The notes under the pieces were generated by a model. The model worked only from the letters and a program-made list of their open reading frames with translations. It was not told the origin of the DNA and did not search any database. This document shows, in pieces, positions 18,314-27,853 of a DNA stretch of 64,000 nt; positions within the stretch are counted from its first letter, which is position 1, and each line of letters begins with the position of its first letter. Source of the stretch: Catalinimonas sp038039535 (GTDB taxonomy: Bacteria; Bacteroidota; Bacteroidia; Cytophagales; Cyclobacteriaceae); assembly GCF_038039535.1 (NCBI RefSeq), contig NZ_JBBPHP010000009.1:124001-188000 (forward strand), in the 5' to 3' direction. The translations under genes and the position numbers were made by a program.

Positions 18314-19912
18314 ATGAACCTAATCAGAAACTCTAAGATGAGAAATATCTTTTTTTTTCTTTCTCTGCTTACTTTTTACTCTTGCCAGCCTCAGGAGCAG
18401 GAAACCCAAGACTTAAGACCCAATATTCTTTTTGCTATTGCCGACGATGCTTCATTTCCGCATATGGGAGCCTATGGCACCAGTTGGGTAAGTACCCCGG
18501 CTTTTGACCGGGTAGCGAACAATGGCCTGCTTTTTAATAATGCTTATACACCTAACGCCAAATGCTCACCTTCCCGTTCATGTATACTTACCGGACGCAA
18601 CTCCTGGCAGTTGGAAGAAGCAGCCAATCATGTACCTTATTTTCCATCTAAGTTTACCACTTTTATGGAAAGCCTGCTTCAACATGGATACTTCACCGGA
18701 CATACAGCCAAAGGATGGTCTCCGGGAAACCCGGGTGAACGAAATGGTAAAAGGAGAGAGCTCACCGGACCAGCCTTCAACGAGCATAAAGCTACGCCTC
18801 CGGCAGAGTTTATCAGCAATAACGACTACGCCAAAAATTTTGAGTCATTCCTGGAAGCACGTCCTGATTCACTACCTTTCTGCTTCTGGTACGGTGCTAT
18901 TGAGCCTCATCGGGCTTATGAGTACAAAGCTGGCATCTCCAAAGGTGGTAAAGAAATCAGCCAGATTGATGAAGTGCCTGAATTCTGGCCTGATTCGGAT
19001 TCCGTGCGCACCGACATGCTGGATTATGCCTTTGAGCTTGAATATTTTGATCAGCACCTGATGAGGATGCTGGATATGCTGGAAGAGCGGGGAGAACTGG
19101 AAAATACCATCGTGGTGGTCACGTCCGATAATGGTATGCCTTTCCCTCGGGTAAAAGGACAGGCTTATGAAATGTCTAACCACCTTCCTCTGGCGATTAT
19201 GTGGCCGGCGGGTATCAAAAACTCAGGACGTAGTATTGATGATTTTGTAAGCTTTATAGACTTCGCCCCTACCTTCATGGAAGCAGCACAAATCTCACCT
19301 CAAGAAAGCAATATGCAGGTGATGCAGGGCAAGTCATTGAGCGATATTTTCCAGGCAGAAAGTGGCGGACGCATTAACCCTGCACGCGATCACGTGCTCA
19401 TTGGCAAAGAAAGACATGATGTAGGCCGCCCCAATGATCAGGGCTATCCTATACGGGGAATTATCAAAGAAGACTTACTGTATGTGCAGAACTTTGAGCC
19501 TGACCGTTGGCCGGCCGGTAATCCTGAAACCGGTTACCTGAATACCGATGGAAGCCCTACCAAGACCCAAATCCTCAACATGCGCTATGAGGAAGAGCAG
19601 CGAATATTCTGGGAAATGAATTTTGGCAAACGTCCTCCCGAAGAGCTTTACCGTATTGACGAAGATCCTGACTGTGTGAATAACCTGGCGCTGAACCCCG
19701 AATATGCACCCATGCTGGAAGAATTGAAAACCCAGATGCTGGCCGAACTCCTTGCCCAGGGCGACCCCCGTATGATGGGCAACGGTCATGTATTTGACGA
19801 CTATGTATATGCCAACGAAGCAAATCGTGACTTCTACTCTCGCTACCTTGAAGGTGAAGATGTAGATCACGGCTGGGTAAATGACAGTGACTTTCAGGAG
19901 AAGGAGGAGTAG
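18314..19912 (+). CDS. Arylsulfatase-type sulfatase lipoprotein
   Basis: A 532-residue exported sulfatase; signal with lipobox SLLTFYSCQPQE (Cys24). An alternative start is Met9. NILFAIADDASFPHMGAYGT supplies the first metal-binding Asp pair (D44, D45). The formylglycine motif is C84-S-P-S-R, with SCILTGRNSWQLE following. A second metal site is TSDNGMPFPRVKGQ near 275-288. The active Cys must be oxidised to formylglycine by an anaerobic-type or FGE enzyme not found in this window. Domain S1 sulfatases like this desulfate polysaccharides of marine algae or animal glycans. No SusC/SusD partner is nearby; a second sulfatase and a GH140 enzyme lie 20 kb away. Confidence 0.93.
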   Translation: MNLIRNSKMRNIFFFLSLLTFYSCQPQEQETQDLRPNILFAIADDASFPHMGAYGTSWVSTPAFDRVANNGLLFNNAYTPNAKCSPSRSCILTGRNSWQLEEAANHVPYFPSKFTTFMESLLQHGYFTGHTAKGWSPGNPGERNGKRRELTGPAFNEHKATPPAEFISNNDYAKNFESFLEARPDSLPFCFWYGAIEPHRAYEYKAGISKGGKEISQIDEVPEFWPDSDSVRTDMLDYAFELEYFDQHLMRMLDMLEERGELENTIVVVTSDNGMPFPRVKGQAYEMSNHLPLAIMWPAGIKNSGRSIDDFVSFIDFAPTFMEAAQISPQESNMQVMQGKSLSDIFQAESGGRINPARDHVLIGKERHDVGRPNDQGYPIRGIIKEDLLYVQNFEPDRWPAGNPETGYLNTDGSPTKTQILNMRYEEEQRIFWEMNFGKRPPEELYRIDEDPDCVNNLALNPEYAPMLEELKTQMLAELLAQGDPRMMGNGHVFDDYVYANEANRDFYSRYLEGEDVDHGWVNDSDFQEKEE

Positions 19913-20094
19913 GCATGCAGAAAGTAGCTGAATGGAATGAAGCAGGCGATTTTCTGCCTTTCCGTTAGATGTAGGCTTTTGATGCTGGAGATCAAAATAC
20001 TCTACCTACTTCTGACTATCTTTCGCAAGAGAAGCAGCAGTGTCATGAAGGCTGGCAAAGAATAAAGCAGCAAACCATCACCATGATGGGCAAA

Positions 20095-20120
20095 AGCTCC
20101 GGAATACGGGGCTTTTTTTA
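20095..20120 (+). terminator. Rho-independent terminator candidate
   Basis: AGCTCCG (20095-20101), loop GAATA, CGGGGCT (20107-20113), then a T run to about 20119. The stem contains one G-U pair. It lies 180 bp after the sulfatase stop, the only upstream gene on this strand. Confidence 0.6.
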
Positions 20121-20172
20121 TGCACTGATCTTCTGAAAGCATACTCTTTTTCTCAGCATAAAACTTCAATCC

Positions 20173-20235
20173 GATGGGCATCCGTTCTTCATCCGATGCC
20201 CATCCGTTGATCCTCGCTTGCCCATGGGTTTGTAA
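20173..20235. repeat. Cluster of inverted GATGGGCATC / GATGCCCATC motifs
   Basis: GATGGGCATC and its reverse complement GATGCCCATC lie about 10 bp apart and could form a hairpin. Partial copies (GCCCATGGG and TGCCCATCCA) follow within 40 bp. Function unknown. Confidence 0.5.
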
Positions 20236-20740
20236 AGCTGTGCCCATCCATTTTTTAAAAGACCGTGATTAAAAACTTAAGTCAGGAGGACTGAGGTTTA
20301 AGCGAATCACTAATGTAAGGTTCAGTAATCTTCTTTCATTAAATTCTTTATCAGATAACTTAATCTTTAACCTCTTACACTTTAGAAATAATGGTGCTGA
20401 TAAATGCTAGCGGAAGCCCAATGGATAAAGGAGTTAAAGTTGTAGCGATCCTCTTTCTACCCCTTGCAAATTACATTATTAAGGCTAAGTAAACTTTAGA
20501 ACGCTTGGCTGTATTAGAAGAGGTTAAGGATTGGAAAAAACAAACCTGTAGGTAAAATCCTTCCTGTACCCCGTGGGCCGCCGCTGTGGAACAGGGGACA
20601 AAGGGGTGAAATTACCTTAGCATACTGATCTGGTCGCCAACAAAAGTAAAGACGAAGCCATGAGCATGCTGTTCTTATTCCTACAGGAGCAAATGAAAGA
20701 ATAGTTGCTCAGGCTTTCTTTGTGCAATCGCTATATTGCT

Positions 20741-20772
20741 TTTGCCCCAAATGACAATAATCCGTAGGTTTG
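20741..20772 (+). promoter_or_regulatory. Promoter of the TolB/amidohydrolase gene
   Basis: TTTG at 20741-20744, a 20-bp spacer, then TAGGTTTG at 20765-20772 exactly fits the Bacteroidota sigma-ABfr consensus (TTTG, TAnnTTTG). Transcription would begin about 15 nt before ATG 20795. Confidence 0.6.
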
Positions 20773-20794
20773 GCGGTTAAAAATCTAAAAAAAC

Positions 20795-23700
20795 ATGAAG
20801 CTACTGCATACCTATTCCTTTCTTATCTTATGCTGCTGTTTGCCTTTTCTGGCAATGGCACAGGACAAAGAAGATACTAACCAATGGGAGGTCAATACGC
20901 CACACGGTGACTTTAAAGAAGTCAGCATCACCACCGACGAAGGCACCTGGATGAACCTGGATGTGAGTCCTGACGGGCAGACCATCACCTTTGATCTGCT
21001 GGGCGATATCTATACCCTGCCCATAGCCGGGGGAGAAGCCAGCTTAATTCGCGAAGGGCATGCCTACGAAAGTCAGCCCCGTTTCAGTCCCGATGGTACA
21101 CAAATCGCCTTTACCAGCGATGCCGGAGGTGGCGATAACATCTGGCTGATGCATACCGATGGCAGCAACGCACAACAGGTAACCCGGGAAGACTTTCGTT
21201 TGCTCAACAACCCCGCCTGGACGCCCAATGGGCAGTACATTGTTGCCCGCAAGCATTTTACCTCTACCCGCTCACTGGGTGCCGGTGAGATGTGGATGTA
21301 TCACATCAGCGGAGGCAGTGGGATTCAACTGACCGAGCGCAAGAACGACCAGCAGGATGTTAACGAACCCAGTGTTTCGCCTGACGGACGCTATGTATAT
21401 TACAGCGAAGATATGTACCCCGGTGGCTACTTTCAGTACAACAAAGACCCTAACAGCCAGATTTATGTGATCAGGCGCTATGATCGGGAGAGTGGAGAAA
21501 CGGAAACCGTAACCGGAGGGCCGGGTGGAGCCTCACGTCCACAAATCTCTAATGATGGCAAGAAACTGGCCTTTGTCCGCCGTATCCGAACCCAAACTAT
21601 CCTTTTCATCCACGATCTGGAAAGCGGTGAAGAGTGGCCAGTATATGATGGCCTCAGCAAAGACCAGCAGGAAGCCTGGGCGATCTTTGGCACTTATCCC
21701 GGCTTTGACTGGATGCCCGGTGATGAGGAGATTGTGATCTGGGGAGAAGGCAAACTCTGGAAAGTAAATGTAGCAGAGGCCAACGCTACTGAAATTCCCT
21801 TCAACGCTACTGCCACCCATCAGATTGTAGAGGCTTTGCACTTTGAACATGATCCTGCCCCGGAGCAGTTTAACGCCAAAGTGATCCGCCATGCCATCAC
21901 CTCTCCTGATGAGAAGACTTTATATTTTAATGCTCTGGGGTATCTCTGGAAGAAGGCATTACCCAATGGAAAGCCCGTGAGACTTACTGATGGAGAAGAC
22001 TATGAATTTGAGCCGACCATATCACCCGATGGTAATACGCTTGTGTATACGAGCTGGAATGATGAGACCTATGGGGCAGTAAATAAGCTAAGCCTTAATG
22101 AGAGAAGGGCTAGTCCGGTGAAACTCACCAGCATAAAGGGTAGCTTCCGTACCCCTGCTTTCTCTCCCGATGGCAAAAGCATTGTTTTCCGCAAAGAGTC
22201 GGGCAACAGCGATCAGGGCTATAATTTTGACAAAGAGCCCGGCCTGTACCTCATTTCCACAGAGGGCGGAGAAGCCAGGAAAATCACCGATGAAGGTGAG
22301 GAGCCTATGTTCAGCGCCGATGGACAGCGCATCTACTATCAGGCGGGCTATTTCAATCCTGATGGCTCGGGCAAGAAGTTCAAAAGTGTTAACCTGAATG
22401 GAGAAGACGAGAAAACACATTTCTCCTCCAGGTACGCCACTCAGTTCATCCCCAGTCCCGACGGCAAGTGGATTGCCTTCACCGAACTATTTAAAGTATA
22501 CATCGCGGCTTTTCCTCAGGCAGGCAAAGATCTGGAACTAAGTGCCAATACAAAAGCGGTCCCGCTGGTACAGGTAGCCCGTGATGCCGGTATCAATCTG
22601 CACTGGTCAGCCGACAGTGAAAAGCTCCACTGGACCCTGGGTGAAGAATATTTTACCACTGAGCTGAGCAATAGCTTCGCCTTTCTGGAAGGTGCTCCCC
22701 AGGAACTTTCTCCCATGGATACTACCGGCCTCAAAGTGGGTCTGCAGGTTGACTTTGACAAGCCGGAAGGTCTGTTGGCACTCCAGGGTGCCCGCATCAT
22801 CACCATGAAGGGAGATGAGGTCATTGAAAACGGCACAATTCTCATTGAGGATAACCGCATACAGGCCATAGGCTCAGCCGATGAGGTAGAGATTCCGGCC
22901 TCGGCAGAAGTGGTAGATGTCAGTGGCAAAACCATCATGCCCGGTATCATAGATGTACATGCCCATGCTCAGCATTTCAGGGATGGCATTACTCCCCAAA
23001 AGCACTGGCCTTACTATGCCAACCTCGCCTATGGCGTCACTACCATGCATGACCCTTCGGCCAATACGGAGATGGTGTTTGCTTATTCGGAGTTGGTCAA
23101 GGCAGGGAATATGGTAGGGCCCAGGGTTTTTTCTACCGGCACAGTACTTTATGGAGCGGAAGGTGATTTTAAGGCCAAGGTTAACAATCTGGAAGATGCC
23201 CGCTCCGCCATTCGCCGTACCAAGGCTTTCGGAGCATATTCTGTTAAAAGCTACAACCAGCCTCGTCGTGAGCAGCGGCAGCAGATTATACAGGCCGCGC
23301 GTGAGGAAGAGATACTGGTAGTACCTGAAGGGGGCTCCTTTTTCTTCCACAATATGAGTATGATCCTGGACGGCCATTCCAGCATTGAACACAACATTCC
23401 GGTAGCACCGGTCTATGATGATGTCATCCAGCTTTGGGCAGCCAGTAAGACTACCTATACCCCTACCCTCATCGTTAATTATGGCGGCCTTAACGGGGAG
23501 TATTATTTTTATCAGCATTCCAATGTGTGGGAAAAAGAGCATCTGCTGACTTTCACGCCCCGGGGAATGATAGATGCACGCTCCCGCCACAGGACGATGG
23601 CCCCGGAAGAAGAATATAAGAACGGTCACATCCTGACAGCGGAAAGCTGCAAGGCACTGACTGACCAGGGGGTAAAAGTTAATCTGGGTGCGCACGGACA

Positions 23701-24085
23701 GTTGCAGGGACTGGGTGCGCACTGGGAACTCTGGATGCTGGAGCAGGGAGGCATGACCGAAATGGAAGCACTACGAGCAGCTACCATGAATGGCGCCTAT
23801 TACCTGGGCATGGACAAGCATATCGGTTCGTTGGAAGAAGGAAAGCTGGCCGATCTGGTAGTGCTGGAGGCCAATCCGCTGGACGATATCCGCCATACCG
23901 AGCAGGTAAGCCATACCATGGTCAACGGCCGCCTGTATGATGCCAAGACCATGAACGAGACTGGCCTTTATGATCAGGCTCGCAGCAAGTTTTACTGGGA
24001 ACAAAACAAATACAACCAGCAGTTTGACTTCCACATGGAAACACGTTCGTTTATGAGGCCTGAGTGCCACTGTGGAGTACATTAA
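20795..24085 (+). CDS. TolB-like propeller fused to a metal-dependent amidohydrolase
   Basis: A 1096-residue secreted protein; signal MKLLHTYSFLILCCCLPFLAMAQ. Residues about 45-650 are repeated PD40/TolB blades (DVSPDGQTITFDLLGDIYTL; RFSPDGTQIAFTSDAGGGDN; TISPDGNTLVYTSWNDETYG). From about 665 an imidazolonepropionase-like amidohydrolase follows, with the metal motif MPGIIDVHAHAQHF (H722, H724), HSSIEHNIPVAP near 860, and NPLDDI close to the end. The Asp that usually ends the metal site is not obvious in LGAHGQLQGLGAHWE. This fusion family is common in marine Bacteroidota and Proteobacteria. The likely role is cleavage of a cyclic amide or dipeptide outside the cell; substrate unknown. Confidence 0.92.
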   Translation: MKLLHTYSFLILCCCLPFLAMAQDKEDTNQWEVNTPHGDFKEVSITTDEGTWMNLDVSPDGQTITFDLLGDIYTLPIAGGEASLIREGHAYESQPRFSPDGTQIAFTSDAGGGDNIWLMHTDGSNAQQVTREDFRLLNNPAWTPNGQYIVARKHFTSTRSLGAGEMWMYHISGGSGIQLTERKNDQQDVNEPSVSPDGRYVYYSEDMYPGGYFQYNKDPNSQIYVIRRYDRESGETETVTGGPGGASRPQISNDGKKLAFVRRIRTQTILFIHDLESGEEWPVYDGLSKDQQEAWAIFGTYPGFDWMPGDEEIVIWGEGKLWKVNVAEANATEIPFNATATHQIVEALHFEHDPAPEQFNAKVIRHAITSPDEKTLYFNALGYLWKKALPNGKPVRLTDGEDYEFEPTISPDGNTLVYTSWNDETYGAVNKLSLNERRASPVKLTSIKGSFRTPAFSPDGKSIVFRKESGNSDQGYNFDKEPGLYLISTEGGEARKITDEGEEPMFSADGQRIYYQAGYFNPDGSGKKFKSVNLNGEDEKTHFSSRYATQFIPSPDGKWIAFTELFKVYIAAFPQAGKDLELSANTKAVPLVQVARDAGINLHWSADSEKLHWTLGEEYFTTELSNSFAFLEGAPQELSPMDTTGLKVGLQVDFDKPEGLLALQGARIITMKGDEVIENGTILIEDNRIQAIGSADEVEIPASAEVVDVSGKTIMPGIIDVHAHAQHFRDGITPQKHWPYYANLAYGVTTMHDPSANTEMVFAYSELVKAGNMVGPRVFSTGTVLYGAEGDFKAKVNNLEDARSAIRRTKAFGAYSVKSYNQPRREQRQQIIQAAREEEILVVPEGGSFFFHNMSMILDGHSSIEHNIPVAPVYDDVIQLWAASKTTYTPTLIVNYGGLNGEYYFYQHSNVWEKEHLLTFTPRGMIDARSRHRTMAPEEEYKNGHILTAESCKALTDQGVKVNLGAHGQLQGLGAHWELWMLEQGGMTEMEALRAATMNGAYYLGMDKHIGSLEEGKLADLVVLEANPLDDIRHTEQVSHTMVNGRLYDAKTMNETGLYDQARSKFYWEQNKYNQQFDFHMETRSFMRPECHCGVH

Positions 24086-24198
24086 AGAAATGAAGATGTT
24101 TCTAAAACCGATTGCCGGTTATTTGGAAACCTAAGAAATACTGTTCCTAAGCCTTAGCCTGTGTTGACCCATCGGCTAAGACTTAGTACACATTGATT

Positions 24199-24699
24199 TC
24201 ACCTTGCCCTCTTCATGGTGATTTGGTCTATACAAAGCGAGGAATGGTAATATGGGGATAGGCAAATAACCCTCAATTTTAAAAGTGTATAATTCTGACT
24301 GAAAGAGACGCGCGACTTACTTTCAATCTCAACTCTATTTTCAAACTGTAGCTCGTCCAGTTCCAGGTATGAGCTTTCATTACCCATTCTGTAATAATCG
24401 GTATCAAAAGTAATAAGGGTATCGGCATCTATACGGTATGAGCCTTCATGATAAGATACATATCCCAGTACATTTCGGGAAGCATCCAGAACTTTACCTA
24501 CCCTGCTAAAAGTACCATCCTGAAGATAAGTGGTTTCATTTCTGAAAATCACCGGAGGTGAAACTTCCACTTCATTCTCCATATACCATGTACCGCTTAT
24601 TAGCACTTGAAGGTCTTCTTCTTGCAGGTCCTGCTGGCAGGAAAAAAACAAAAGAGAAAGCCACAGCGATAGAAGCCCCCTCTGGACATACCTATACAT
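24199..24699 (-). CDS. Hypothetical lipoprotein, lipocalin-like
   Basis: A 166-residue lipoprotein from ATG 24699 (YVQRGLLSLWLSLLFFSCQQ, Cys at about 21). Longer starts exist up to 24795 but would bury the signal peptide. The mature part opens VLISGTWYMENEVEV and continues in alternating beta-strand pattern, as in small lipocalin-like lipoproteins of Bacteroidota. I do not recognise a named family. The stop is 113 bp from the convergent amidohydrolase gene. No partner gene is evident. Confidence 0.65.
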   Translation of the reverse strand: MYRYVQRGLLSLWLSLLFFSCQQDLQEEDLQVLISGTWYMENEVEVSPPVIFRNETTYLQDGTFSRVGKVLDASRNVLGYVSYHEGSYRIDADTLITFDTDYYRMGNESSYLELDELQFENRVEIESKSRVSFSQNYTLLKLRVICLSPYYHSSLCIDQITMKRAR

Positions 24700-24958
24700 A
24701 CAAACTATAATATGAGGATAGTAATTACACATCTTTAAGTTTAATATCAGAAACATTTTCCCTGCCGAGAGTTGGAAAGCTTGCTGGCGTAGCATGAATT
24801 CATTAAAAAGTACATAGTAAAAGACATTTTAAGAGCTTGATTTGAACCTAAGTAGCTACATCGGTAAGTTTGGCAAGCCTTATGCTTTATTTATTTGAGT
24901 AAGCATGAACGTGCTGACACCTTAGTATTGTTGACAGAACTGTAAGCTCAGAATACAC

Positions 24959-25444
24959 ATGAAGCAAATCAACCAATTCTTTATCCTGTTATGTATCTTT
25001 CTGCTGGCCTGTGGACCTAGCGAAGAAGAGCAGTTTGAACAGCAGGTAAGAAGCCGCGCCATTGACTATTTTGCCACCTATCAGCAGCGAGAAGACTGGA
25101 ATAAATTTCTATCCTTCTATCATCCCAAAGTTACTTTTACGGATGCAGCTCTGAAAACACGTACCCGGGGAATAGATGCTTTTGAGGAATTTTATAACTG
25201 GCCTGACTCAAATTTTCAGAAGATAAGTCCGGCACAGAAGCACCTGGAGGTGCAGGATATCGTAACCCAGGACAGTCTGGTGGTAGCACGAGGTCATTTT
25301 AACCCCTTCTACTGGCATGGCGAAAAGCAGGAGTGGACCGGAGGCTTTACCATCTGGCTATATTTTGACAAAAATCTGAAGATCAGGCATCAGGTAGATT
25401 ACATTCAGTATCCCGCTTCCGTGATATTGTCAGCAAGGAGGTAA
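24959..25444 (+). CDS. SnoaL/NTF2-like lipoprotein
   Basis: A 161-residue lipoprotein with signal MKQINQFFILLCIFLLACGP (Cys18). The mature part fits a cone-shaped NTF2/SnoaL-like domain: AIDYFATYQQREDWNKFLSF helix, FYHPKVTFTDAAL, GIDAFEEFYNW, and the end strands GFTIWLYFDKNLKIRHQVDY. The family includes enzymes and ligand-binding proteins, so no activity can be assigned. It is monocistronic in appearance, between a divergent lipoprotein and a convergent small membrane protein. Confidence 0.78.
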   Translation: MKQINQFFILLCIFLLACGPSEEEQFEQQVRSRAIDYFATYQQREDWNKFLSFYHPKVTFTDAALKTRTRGIDAFEEFYNWPDSNFQKISPAQKHLEVQDIVTQDSLVVARGHFNPFYWHGEKQEWTGGFTIWLYFDKNLKIRHQVDYIQYPASVILSARR

Positions 25445-25480
25445 ACCGTATTTCTGTTGGAATGACTGTGTTCATGAGCT

Positions 25481-25705
25481 TTAAACTATATAACCAAAAA
25501 TTACCATCATTGCTCCCAGCATAGTACAAGTGAGTGATAAGATGAACCAGTCGTTACTCCAGCAACTGAGAGAAGTAAATTTAGATAGCAGGGATTTTCT
25601 GGGTAAATTCTCTTCTCCAGACACAATTTGAGAAATTGTCATCAAAGCGCCAGCAAGCAGATATACCAGCCCTAACACAGTAATAAGAAAATTTAAGCCA
25701 AGCAT
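25481..25705 (-). CDS. Hypothetical small membrane protein
   Basis: A 74-residue protein from ATG 25705 (a TTG two codons upstream is possible). Two hydrophobic helices, about residues 4-24 and 50-72, are joined by a polar loop containing VSGEENLPRKSL. No family is recognised. The frame is clean and flanked by noncoding sequence. It is weakly supported and could still be spurious. Confidence 0.45.
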   Translation of the reverse strand: MLGLNFLITVLGLVYLLAGALMTISQIVSGEENLPRKSLLSKFTSLSCWSNDWFILSLTCTMLGAMMVIFGYIV

Positions 25706-25810
25706 AGGCAACCAATTTTACAATTATCAAAAGCATATGATTTATCCTGTTATACTACGCTGAACTTATTGCACAGTATTTCATTTCAAACGAGCAGCAG
25801 ATTGAAAGTA

Positions 25811-27178
25811 TCACCTAACCTTCCACCATAGACCAAGGTTAAAATGCAGTACATCCATAGACCTTTGTTCTATTCCAATCGGGCTCATACCATAGCGGTA
25901 GTTAATGGAGGTTTGTCCACTCCATTTTTTAGCAAAAGAGTATTCAAGTCCCAGTGTTCCCTTTAAAGAACCAAAGTATGTGCGTGCATCTTCAAAACGG
26001 TTGATTTGCTCATATTCTAATACTTCTCCACCGGATATGTCTACAAACTGATACCTGAATTCCTGACGCAGCAATATATCCAGACTGGCACCCAGTCCTG
26101 CCATCAATCTCCAGTCATAGTTTAGCGGAAAATACTGGCGCAGTTGTAAAGGGATATGTATCAGTTGATTCTCAACATTGATGGTATTGGGTAAATTTTC
26201 CATTTCAGAAATCCCCGGATAACGGGCCAATTCTTCCTGAGTGTAACGCTCCTGCTGCCTTACGCCTTCGAGCAGATAGCTCAGGCGGTAATGTGTTAGG
26301 CCGGTCATCAGGCGTGTATTATCTCTTTTTTTCCTAAACAGCTCAATGCTAAAATCCTGGCTCGGAGTCAGAAAACGTCTTCCAATATCCGGGTCAGGTA
26401 TAGCAAAACCAGCGGCTATGCCTAGCCTAAACTGTAAGGGATTTTCCTGCTGGGCAGCCTGACGTTCTTCCAGTTCATCATACATCGTATAAGTATAGCC
26501 TCCTCTCACTTCTCGCTGAAGTAGCGAAAGTGAATCATGCATATCAGAAAAAGTAGAAGCCAGAAAATCCAAAGCTTGCTGTGGCTGTGATGCATTTGAC
26601 TGCTGCCCTACTCCCACCATGGGCCGAAATGCCCAGGGTGATGTGTCTAAACCAGGTGAGTATCCCTGCAAGTTGCTAATAGCTGAAGGATTGTAAAATT
26701 TATTTGTATACCGGGCTTGTAGCGGTGAAGAAATTTGTCCTTTGTCCCTGTCATTTATCCCAGCAATACCACTGCCCAAACCTCTCAAATAACTTACTGT
26801 GGGGCTTTTGCTTATTCCTGTTCCACCAGCATCTTCCACAATATATACAGTATCAAGTATGGATTCACGGACAGTATCCCGTATGTAAACAGTATCATAT
26901 AGATATAAAGGGGTGGAAGACGTTTCCTCCTGTTGTAACATCTGTGCTATGGAAACTTTCTCCTGCCTGGTTTGCCAGAATATACCCAGATTGACCAAAG
27001 TTAACAGCAGCATAGCACTGCCAAATAACCAGCCTCCCCACTTCACATACCAGGGCACTGGCACTGGTGTGACCGCATCCAGACGCTGCTCCAAACGGCT
27101 CCAGGTGCTTTCGCTAAAAGGAGGCTGATGCCCCTGCACCTTTTCCTTAATTTTTTTATCAAATTCCCTTTCTTCCAT
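25811..27178 (-). CDS. Anti-sigma-like inner-membrane protein with C-terminal outer-membrane-barrel-like domain
   Basis: A 455-residue protein encoded directly downstream of, and overlapping by 20 bp, an ECF sigma gene. Residues 1-42 are soluble and predicted cytoplasmic (FDKKIKEKVQGHQPPFSEST), resembling short anti-sigma N-termini. One transmembrane helix spans about 46-68. Residues about 90-240 are low-complexity, with repeated YDTVYIRDTVRESILDTVYI. Residues about 245-455 alternate like PorT/OmpA-type beta-barrel strands and end with hydrophobic WWKVR. The arrangement suggests it holds the sigma factor and couples it to an envelope signal, which is inference. An integral barrel C-terminus on an inner-membrane anchor is odd. 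Confidence 0.7.
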   Translation of the reverse strand: MEEREFDKKIKEKVQGHQPPFSESTWSRLEQRLDAVTPVPVPWYVKWGGWLFGSAMLLLTLVNLGIFWQTRQEKVSIAQMLQQEETSSTPLYLYDTVYIRDTVRESILDTVYIVEDAGGTGISKSPTVSYLRGLGSGIAGINDRDKGQISSPLQARYTNKFYNPSAISNLQGYSPGLDTSPWAFRPMVGVGQQSNASQPQQALDFLASTFSDMHDSLSLLQREVRGGYTYTMYDELEERQAAQQENPLQFRLGIAAGFAIPDPDIGRRFLTPSQDFSIELFRKKRDNTRLMTGLTHYRLSYLLEGVRQQERYTQEELARYPGISEMENLPNTINVENQLIHIPLQLRQYFPLNYDWRLMAGLGASLDILLRQEFRYQFVDISGGEVLEYEQINRFEDARTYFGSLKGTLGLEYSFAKKWSGQTSINYRYGMSPIGIEQRSMDVLHFNLGLWWKVR

Positions 27179-27731
27179 AGTGACTTTGATCTATACGTTG
27201 CATTTTCTTTTGCAATTTTGCCCTGGCCTTGAACAAATTTGACTTTGACGTACCCTCACTGATATCCAGCATGCTGGCAATCTCCTGATGGTTATACCCT
27301 TCTACTGCGTACAGATTAAAAACCAGACGGTAGGCAGGAGGCAGCTCACTGATCATGGCTTGAATTTCCTGAGCAGAAAGTTGATCAATGACGTTTTCCT
27401 GCATCTGTTCTTCTTCCAACTCTATCACATCCATATGGTGATAATGCCTTAATTCTTTGCGATACAAATCAATAGCAGTATTAATTACAATGCGCCGCAG
27501 CCAGCCTTTAAACGATTGCTTTATATTGTACTGATCCAGGCGGGTAAATACTTTTAGAAAAGCGTCATTCAGAATTTCTTCTGCCTCAGCTTCATACTGA
27601 GAATAGCGCAAAGAGATGCTCATAGCATAAGGGAAAAAATGCTTGTACAAGATTTTCTGAGCTTTCCTGTCGTTCTTTTTACACTTATTGATGAGTGATA
27701 ACAAACGACGATCCTCCTGCACTTCAGGCAT
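27159..27731 (-). CDS. ECF-type RNA polymerase sigma factor
   Basis: A 190-residue sigma-70 family ECF protein. Region 2 includes KILYKHFFPYAMSISLRYSQ and AEEILNDAFLKVFTRLDQY; RRIVINTAIDLYRKE closes it. Region 4 shows ISELPPAYRLVFNLYAVEGY followed by NHQEIASMLDISEGTSKSNL, the -35-recognising helix-turn-helix. It overlaps by 20 bp the gene for the anti-sigma-like membrane protein, the usual sigma/anti-sigma pairing. The gene pair is divergent from the Asp-tailed lipoprotein at 27854, with a 122-bp shared promoter region, so that lipoprotein is a plausible target. Confidence 0.93.
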   Translation of the reverse strand: MPEVQEDRRLLSLINKCKKNDRKAQKILYKHFFPYAMSISLRYSQYEAEAEEILNDAFLKVFTRLDQYNIKQSFKGWLRRIVINTAIDLYRKELRHYHHMDVIELEEEQMQENVIDQLSAQEIQAMISELPPAYRLVFNLYAVEGYNHQEIASMLDISEGTSKSNLFKARAKLQKKMQRIDQSHYGRKGI

Positions 27732-27853
27732 AAGGTTAGTTTTAGCGTGGTTTTTTCCCGTTACGGTGAAGTTTTAAAAACCGTTGCCTCCATCAAAAGT
27801 TTTTTTTTACCTTATATTGAAGAGGCAGGCAACCGACTGAAAGGAAACTGCGT

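Larger units (their letters stand above)
19913..20794. other. Long gene-free stretch with hairpins and short coding-like fragments
   Basis: No convincing complete gene was found in these 882 bp. It contains a terminator-like hairpin, a cluster of ATGGGCAT/ATGCCCAT inverted motifs near 20173-20235, and two short plus-strand segments that read like eroded coding sequence: ERLAVLEEVKDWKKQTCR before a stop, and TDLVANKSKDEAMSMLFLFL before a stop near 20704. They are in different frames and match nothing I know. A good promoter for the next gene lies at its end. Confidence 0.45.

Noticed and set aside
20002..20247. 81-residue minus-strand frame in the gene-free stretch
   Set aside because: It runs through hairpins and inverted motifs, has no recognised domain and poor coding character.
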